From NCBI GenBank assembly GCA_902806215.1, contig CADCVT010000192.1:1-16952 (forward strand): DNA of 16,952 nt. Reading direction: 5' to 3'. Of this stretch, positions 14,301 to 16,952 are shown piece by piece (position 1 is the stretch's first letter; each line of letters starts with the position of its first letter). Both the position numbers and the translations under genes were made by a program. The notes beneath the pieces were generated by a model. That model worked only from the letters and a program-made list of their open reading frames with translations. It was not told where the DNA came from and ran no database searches. This DNA comes from an uncultured Solirubrobacteraceae bacterium (lineage in GTDB: Bacteria; Actinomycetota; Thermoleophilia; Solirubrobacterales; Solirubrobacteraceae).

Positions 14301-15757
14301 AGCGTGCGCTGGGCGACCGGCCGCTCGGTCAGCGACGGGAGGATCGGGTCGATCGTCCCGCCCCAGTCGTAGTAGGCGAAGAGCTGGCCGGGGAGCACGA
14401 GCGCGCGCTCGTTGCGCGGGAGGCGGTCGACCGCATCGGCGGTCTCCTCCCAGTAGCCCGGGACGTCGAACGCGAGCTGCTTCTCGGGTGCGGTCCCGGT
14501 GGTGAGCGGCCAGGCCGCGAGCGCGACGAGGAGCGCCGCCGGGATCCCTGCGATCCAGCGCGCCTTCGCCCACGCGGCGGCGAACGCGGCTCCTCCCAGC
14601 GCGGCGAGCCCGAGGGCGAGCAGCGGCCCGGCCTTGTACGTCGTCCTCAGGAACTGGACCGCCTCGACGTGGTTGTAGGTGAAGGTCAGCGCGCGGCGCA
14701 GCGGCGTTCCCTCGGGGAAGCCGGCGACCATCACGAGCAGGCCCGAGAGGGCGAGCAGGGCGAAGAACGGGCCGTAGCGCCAGCGGCGCGTCCACGCGAA
14801 GCCGAGCAGGGTCAGCCCGGGGACCGCGAGGCCGGCGAGGACGACCGGCCAGTGGAACAGCAGCACCGGGCCGTGCGAGGCGAACGGCCGCAGCTCGCCC
14901 CCGTAGCCGACGCCGATGTAGCTCGTCCAGAACCCGGCGAGCCGCAGCGACTCGGTGATCGACGTGGTCTGCCAGATCGTGCCGGGCTGCTCGGTGAACG
15001 GGAGGAAGCCGACGCCGAACCGCGCGTGCACGAGCAGAGGAAGGACCCACCAGACGTTCGCGAGGATGGTGACCGGCGCGAGGCGGACGAGGAACGGGCG
15101 GATCGCGCCCTTGGCGACGCCGCCCGCTGCGTAGCGCTCGTAGAGGAGGAAGAGCGCGGGACCGAGCAGGATCCATCCCGTCGTCGCGGCGTTGACGCCT
15201 CCGCCGGTGCAGGTCAGGGCGAGCGCGAACAGCGCCGGCCAGCGCCAGCCCTTCGGGTCGCGGAGGCCGCGGTGGATGGCGAGCAGCAGCCACGGGAGCG
15301 CGGCGTACGCGAGCAGGGCGACGCTCGTGCGGTTCGCGTAGACCGCGACGTAAGGGTTGAGCACGTAGAGGACCGCAGCGGCGACGTGGACCGGCCCGCG
15401 GCGCTTCTCGGGCCAGAGCGCGTCGAGGAGCCTGACCATCCCGTACGCCGAGAGCGCGAACAGCGTCCCCAGCCACAGGCGGTGGACGAGCCAGACCGGC
15501 AGACCCGCGGCGTCGCCACCGGCGAACCACGGCGCCATCGGGAACAGGTAGCCGCCGTACTGGCCACCGAAGACGTGGCCGAGCTGCCCGGTGGGCGTCC
15601 ACGCCGACGCGACGTCGGCGAGGAACCCGGCGGGATCGACGTAGAGGTCGACCTTCGTGTCGGCGACGACCGTCCCCGGTCGCTGGACGAGCGCCAGGAG
15701 ATACGCCGCGGCAACCAGACCGGCCCCGATGGCGCGCTCGCGGCGGCTGGCCTGCAT
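11345..15757 (-). CDS. AftD-like alpha-(1->3)-arabinofuranosyltransferase / DUF3367 GT-C membrane protein
   Basis: The 1470-residue protein has the size and layout of the AftD family. An N-terminal GT-C membrane region spans about 10-420, with a first extracellular loop ADTKVDLYVDPAGFL (32-46) carrying conserved acidic residues and GQYGGYLFPMAPWF (65-78). A large extracytoplasmic part follows, with two discoidin/CBM-like modules (about 725-835, FAALDGDDKTAWLADRA; about 940-1035, ASKAFDGNPRTAWIGAWEG). An acidic Pro/Gly-rich linker lies at 1150-1245. The GESYNEGWRATCDG...GYANGWPVPTGC segment (1261-1296) precedes the C-terminal membrane helices (1312-1328, 1357-1418, 1434-1450). Mycobacterial AftD adds arabinofuranose from decaprenyl-phospho-arabinose to arabinogalactan/LAM; the acceptor here is unknown. 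The ATG at 15757 is chosen because the membrane domain starts right after it. It overlaps the convergent FkbM gene by 53 bases. Confidence 0.88.
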   Translation of the reverse strand: MQASRRERAIGAGLVAAAYLLALVQRPGTVVADTKVDLYVDPAGFLADVASAWTPTGQLGHVFGGQYGGYLFPMAPWFAGGDAAGLPVWLVHRLWLGTLFALSAYGMVRLLDALWPEKRRGPVHVAAAVLYVLNPYVAVYANRTSVALLAYAALPWLLLAIHRGLRDPKGWRWPALFALALTCTGGGVNAATTGWILLGPALFLLYERYAAGGVAKGAIRPFLVRLAPVTILANVWWVLPLLVHARFGVGFLPFTEQPGTIWQTTSITESLRLAGFWTSYIGVGYGGELRPFASHGPVLLFHWPVVLAGLAVPGLTLLGFAWTRRWRYGPFFALLALSGLLVMVAGFPEGTPLRRALTFTYNHVEAVQFLRTTYKAGPLLALGLAALGGAAFAAAWAKARWIAGIPAALLVALAAWPLTTGTAPEKQLAFDVPGYWEETADAVDRLPRNERALVLPGQLFAYYDWGGTIDPILPSLTERPVAQRTLVPYADLRAIDLHWAVDDLVSQERALPGQLVPLVDLMGAGAVVTQADGDRTRSGEPGPVEASEALGVGLPQGWAAYMDEPVMGLKDLGPKELESAASGRIAPPQRLPRVRVAQASTGGIVRLLPRRGMTVVDGGAQGVTALAGFGALDPDRPLAYAADLDAKAINGASSVVVTDTNRRQAFVSSRLRGNRGFLLTPRQEVSEDGALLDPFAAGPDAQTVARYAGVKRIEAPFSPQITQFPEHRPFAALDGDDKTAWLADRALARSRHYLEVELDRPRRIGHVDVTPYSDRFGRTRRIAVNGRAVAVRPGTNRVEVPGEVDRVRVAILDVTQPGDRSGGAGGISELRIPGVELRESLRPPVLAERALTPTYPGALTYLLSRQTVDAPGHEGGGPVGPFQSYRLRDRVDPEPQLSRTIDPPVSREWNVDAWVRPNARGEPVLDRLTKTTGTVTATSSGLFENLARHRASKAFDGNPRTAWIGAWEGRASVRFTLDRTTTLRRLRLVAPDAVVRRPTLVRIGGQTVGVTAEGAVELQRPIRGREFVLEVLEARFLTGTPDRLRQRRAVGIADIGGVPGARIANSGGRLDGRCGDARVRTTGGIVDLRPVGEVADVEQGRALAAVTCDGPTRLATGEQQVTGLPGPLTVDHLRLESPSAGITEIDEILTPPMSAPDDESIARAIEEIQRRVREAERRGEPMPRTDELEPEIDDGPGGGGEGSGRDPVPQLGEATPEIDSTTPGRPAPTAHGRVVDGGDPGRGKRDGVRLEVDQPSYLVLGESYNEGWRATCDGEDLGRPRPMQGYANGWPVPTGCTKASFAFAPNRLLPPAYVVSLIVCLLLIVVLARRPRHPIPATAAQHPIHDAKPTRWSLRKALAAGVVAALLLGFVFAIRAGIVMGPAVAFILWRGIGAKQLALAGGALLLTVVPILYLAVPVDDPGGYNTNLAVERIAAHWVGVAAIFLLGAALARQLRGARRASGYGPPGASA

Positions 15758-15765
15758 CGGCGCGC

Positions 15766-15771
15766 AGCGTA
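15766..15771 (-). promoter_or_regulatory. Possible -10 box for the AftD-like gene
   Basis: TACGCT (TANNNT) on the minus strand ends eight bases before the ATG at 15757, and no Shine-Dalgarno is present. The spacing fits a leaderless transcript. No -35 match was recognised. Confidence 0.28.
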
Positions 15772-15779
15772 CTTCGTGC

Positions 15780-15792
15780 GGGGACTGTCCCC
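15780..15792. repeat. Perfect palindrome GGGGAC-T-GTCCCC in a divergent promoter region
   Basis: Six-base arms flank one base, midway between the AftD-like gene and the ligase-like gene. It could be an operator for a dimeric regulator shared by both genes. From memory, GGGGACTGTCCCC-like palindromes also occur as dispersed REP-type elements in several bacterial genomes. Only one copy was noticed in this window. Confidence 0.4.
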
Positions 15793-15801
15793 TCAGGTGG
15801 T

Positions 15802-15807
15802 TAGCCT
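15802..15807 (+). promoter_or_regulatory. Possible -10 box for the O-antigen ligase-like gene
   Basis: TAGCCT (TANNNT) ends seven bases before the GTG at 15815, again without a Shine-Dalgarno. The spacing fits a leaderless transcript and supports the 15815 start over the in-frame GTG codons at 15797 and 15776. Confidence 0.28.
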
Positions 15808-15814
15808 CGGCCGC

Positions 15815-16952
15815 GTGCGTCGCTCTGCCCTCGTGACCGTTCGCGCGGTGTTGATCGGCGGGCCGGTCGTGCTGGCGTTCTTCGACGGTGGGTACTTCGC
15901 CGGGCCTCGGCTGGTTGCGGCGATCGGGGTGTGGGCGCTGGTCGCGGTCGCCGCCTTGGCGCTCGAGGAACGGGCTGCTCCTCGGGGTCCCGCGCTCGCT
16001 GCCGTCGGTGGCCTTGCGATGCTCGCCGGGTTCACGGCGCTGTCGACCGCGTGGGCTCCGCTGAGCGGACCCGCCGAGGACTCCGCCGAACGGGCGGGCC
16101 TGTACCTCGGGGCGATGGTCGCGGCGTTCCTGGCGTTCCGCCCGCGGGGTGCGCTGCGCGCGGCCGAACCGGCGATCGCGGCCGGCGTGCTCGTCGTCGT
16201 CGGGTACGGACTCGCCGGGCGCGTGCTGCCCGACGTCGTCGTGCTCGAGCGCACGATCAGCGCCGGCGGGCGGCTCGACCAACCGCTGACCTACTGGAAC
16301 GCGCAGGGCGCCCTCGCCGCGATCGGGCTCGTCCTCTGCGCGCGGATCGCCGGAGACCGCGCGCGGCCGGTCGCGCTGCGCGCCGCCGCCGCGGCGGCAG
16401 CAGCCCCGCTCGGGCTCGGGCTCTACCTGACGTTCTCGCGCGGCAGCCTCACCGCCCTCGCGGTCGGCCTCGCGATCCTGCTCGCGCTGACCCCGACCTG
16501 GGCGCAGCTGCGCGCCGCAGCGATCGCCCTCGAGGGCGGCGTCGCGCTGGCGATCGTCGCGAGCCTGCTGCCCTCCGTCGAGGACGCGGGCGACAGCGCG
16601 TCGGAGGGCGCGATCATGCTTGTCGCGCTGCTCGCCGTGGCCGGGCTCGCCGCCGCCGCGCAGGCGTGGTCGGCGCGCGCGGAGGACGACGACGCGACCC
16701 GCACCGGCCCACTCCCCTCACCGGCGCGAGCGCTCGCGTGGGCGGCTGCGGCGCTCCTCGTCGTGGCGCCGTTCGTCGTGGCGGCCGCCGACCGCGGTGA
16801 CCGAACGCAGTCCGCGCCCGCCTTCGGCTCGAGCGCCGAGCGCCTGGCCACCGGCGGCAGCGACCGGATCGAGTACTGGGAGGCCGCGGTCAAGGCCTTC
16901 GCCGAGGACCCCGCGGTCGGCGGCGGCGCGGGTTCCTTCGCCGCGGCATGGC
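15815..16952 (+). CDS. O-antigen ligase / polymerase family membrane protein, N-terminal part (cut by window edge)
   Basis: The frame stays open from GTG 15815 to the window end, about 379 residues. It holds many hydrophobic helices (for example VLIGGPVVLAFF, LVAAIGVWALVAVAALAL, LGLGLYLTFSRGSLTALAVGLAILLAL). The family signatures are RLDQPLTYWNAQGALAAIG (periplasmic loop with the YWNA motif), the TFSRGS segment and, at the cut end, DRIEYWEAAVKAFAEDPAVGGGAGSF, the classic Wzy_C start. Members join or polymerise lipid-linked oligosaccharides outside the membrane, or in Gram-positives act in teichuronic or exopolysaccharide synthesis; which applies here is unknown. A low-complexity acidic insert (SAREDDDATRTGPLPSP-like) lies on a cytoplasmic or external loop at about 16670-16720. 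In-frame GTGs at 15797 and 15776 are alternative starts. It diverges from the AftD-like gene across 57 bases. Confidence 0.9.
   Translation, partial: MRRSALVTVRAVLIGGPVVLAFFDGGYFAGPRLVAAIGVWALVAVAALALEERAAPRGPALAAVGGLAMLAGFTALSTAWAPLSGPAEDSAERAGLYLGAMVAAFLAFRPRGALRAAEPAIAAGVLVVVGYGLAGRVLPDVVVLERTISAGGRLDQPLTYWNAQGALAAIGLVLCARIAGDRARPVALRAAAAAAAAPLGLGLYLTFSRGSLTALAVGLAILLALTPTWAQLRAAAIALEGGVALAIVASLLPSVEDAGDSASEGAIMLVALLAVAGLAAAAQAWSARAEDDDATRTGPLPSPARALAWAAAALLVVAPFVVAAADRGDRTQSAPAFGSSAERLATGGSDRIEYWEAAVKAFAEDPAVGGGAGSFAAAW

Noticed and set aside
12198..15602. Arg/Pro-rich 1134-codon frame overlapping the AftD-like gene
   Set aside because: It is an out-of-frame shadow; the other minus-strand frame carries the recognisable GT-C protein.
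15758..16282. Extension of the AftD-like gene upstream of ATG 15757
   Set aside because: The added residues are hydrophilic and repetitive, lie antisense to the ligase-like gene and have no family counterpart; the membrane domain begins right after the chosen ATG.
1..16952. tRNA, rRNA, CRISPR arrays, insertion sequences, toxin-antitoxin or phage-defence genes
   Set aside because: None was recognised on either strand; nearly all bases are accounted for by housekeeping and glycan genes.

Overview
The window comes from a very GC-rich chromosome with frequent GTG starts and tightly packed genes. Its content includes a membrane H+-pyrophosphatase, the redox repressor Rex, an LPxTG-anchored protein and an AftD-like arabinofuranosyltransferase. 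This points to an actinobacterium. A deep lineage such as Thermoleophilia (Solirubrobacterales) is my best guess, inferred from gene content and style only. Coding density is close to 100 %; the longest gene-free stretch is 147 bases (707-853), and no RNA gene, CRISPR array, insertion sequence or prophage was seen.

Left half (1-7676, all minus strand; transcription runs from 7676 down to 1): a short secreted LPxTG protein, then the t6A tRNA-modification set tsaE-tsaB-rimI-tsaD. Next come a secreted RTX-like (GGxGxD) repeat protein, a small glutaredoxin, rex, a GCS2-type carboxylate-amine ligase and a 136-residue protein of unknown function. After a 147-base gap comes hppA, the membrane pyrophosphatase, cut off by the window edge. 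Seven junctions in this run are 4-base ATGA or GTGA overlaps, so the set looks like one or two translationally coupled operons. The glutaredoxin-rex-ligase part suggests a redox theme next to the t6A genes; this is inference.

Right half (7728-16952): a cell-surface glycan locus. A plus-strand group of three genes encodes a glycosyltransferase-flippase fusion, a class I SAM methyltransferase and an FkbM-type methyltransferase. It runs head-on into a 1470-residue AftD/DUF3367-like GT-C enzyme on the minus strand, with a 53-base tail-to-tail overlap. Divergent from that gene, an O-antigen ligase/polymerase-type membrane protein runs off the right edge. Together these could assemble, export, polymerise, arabinosylate and methylate an extracellular polysaccharide. 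The polymer itself cannot be named from sequence.

Most worth checking: the flippase fused to a GT4 enzyme; a near-perfect hairpin over the rimI stop and tsaD start; the missing canonical start for the conserved N-terminus of tsaE; the RTX-like gene inside the tsaD-rex operon; and three gene starts with a TANNNT box placed as expected for leaderless mRNAs.
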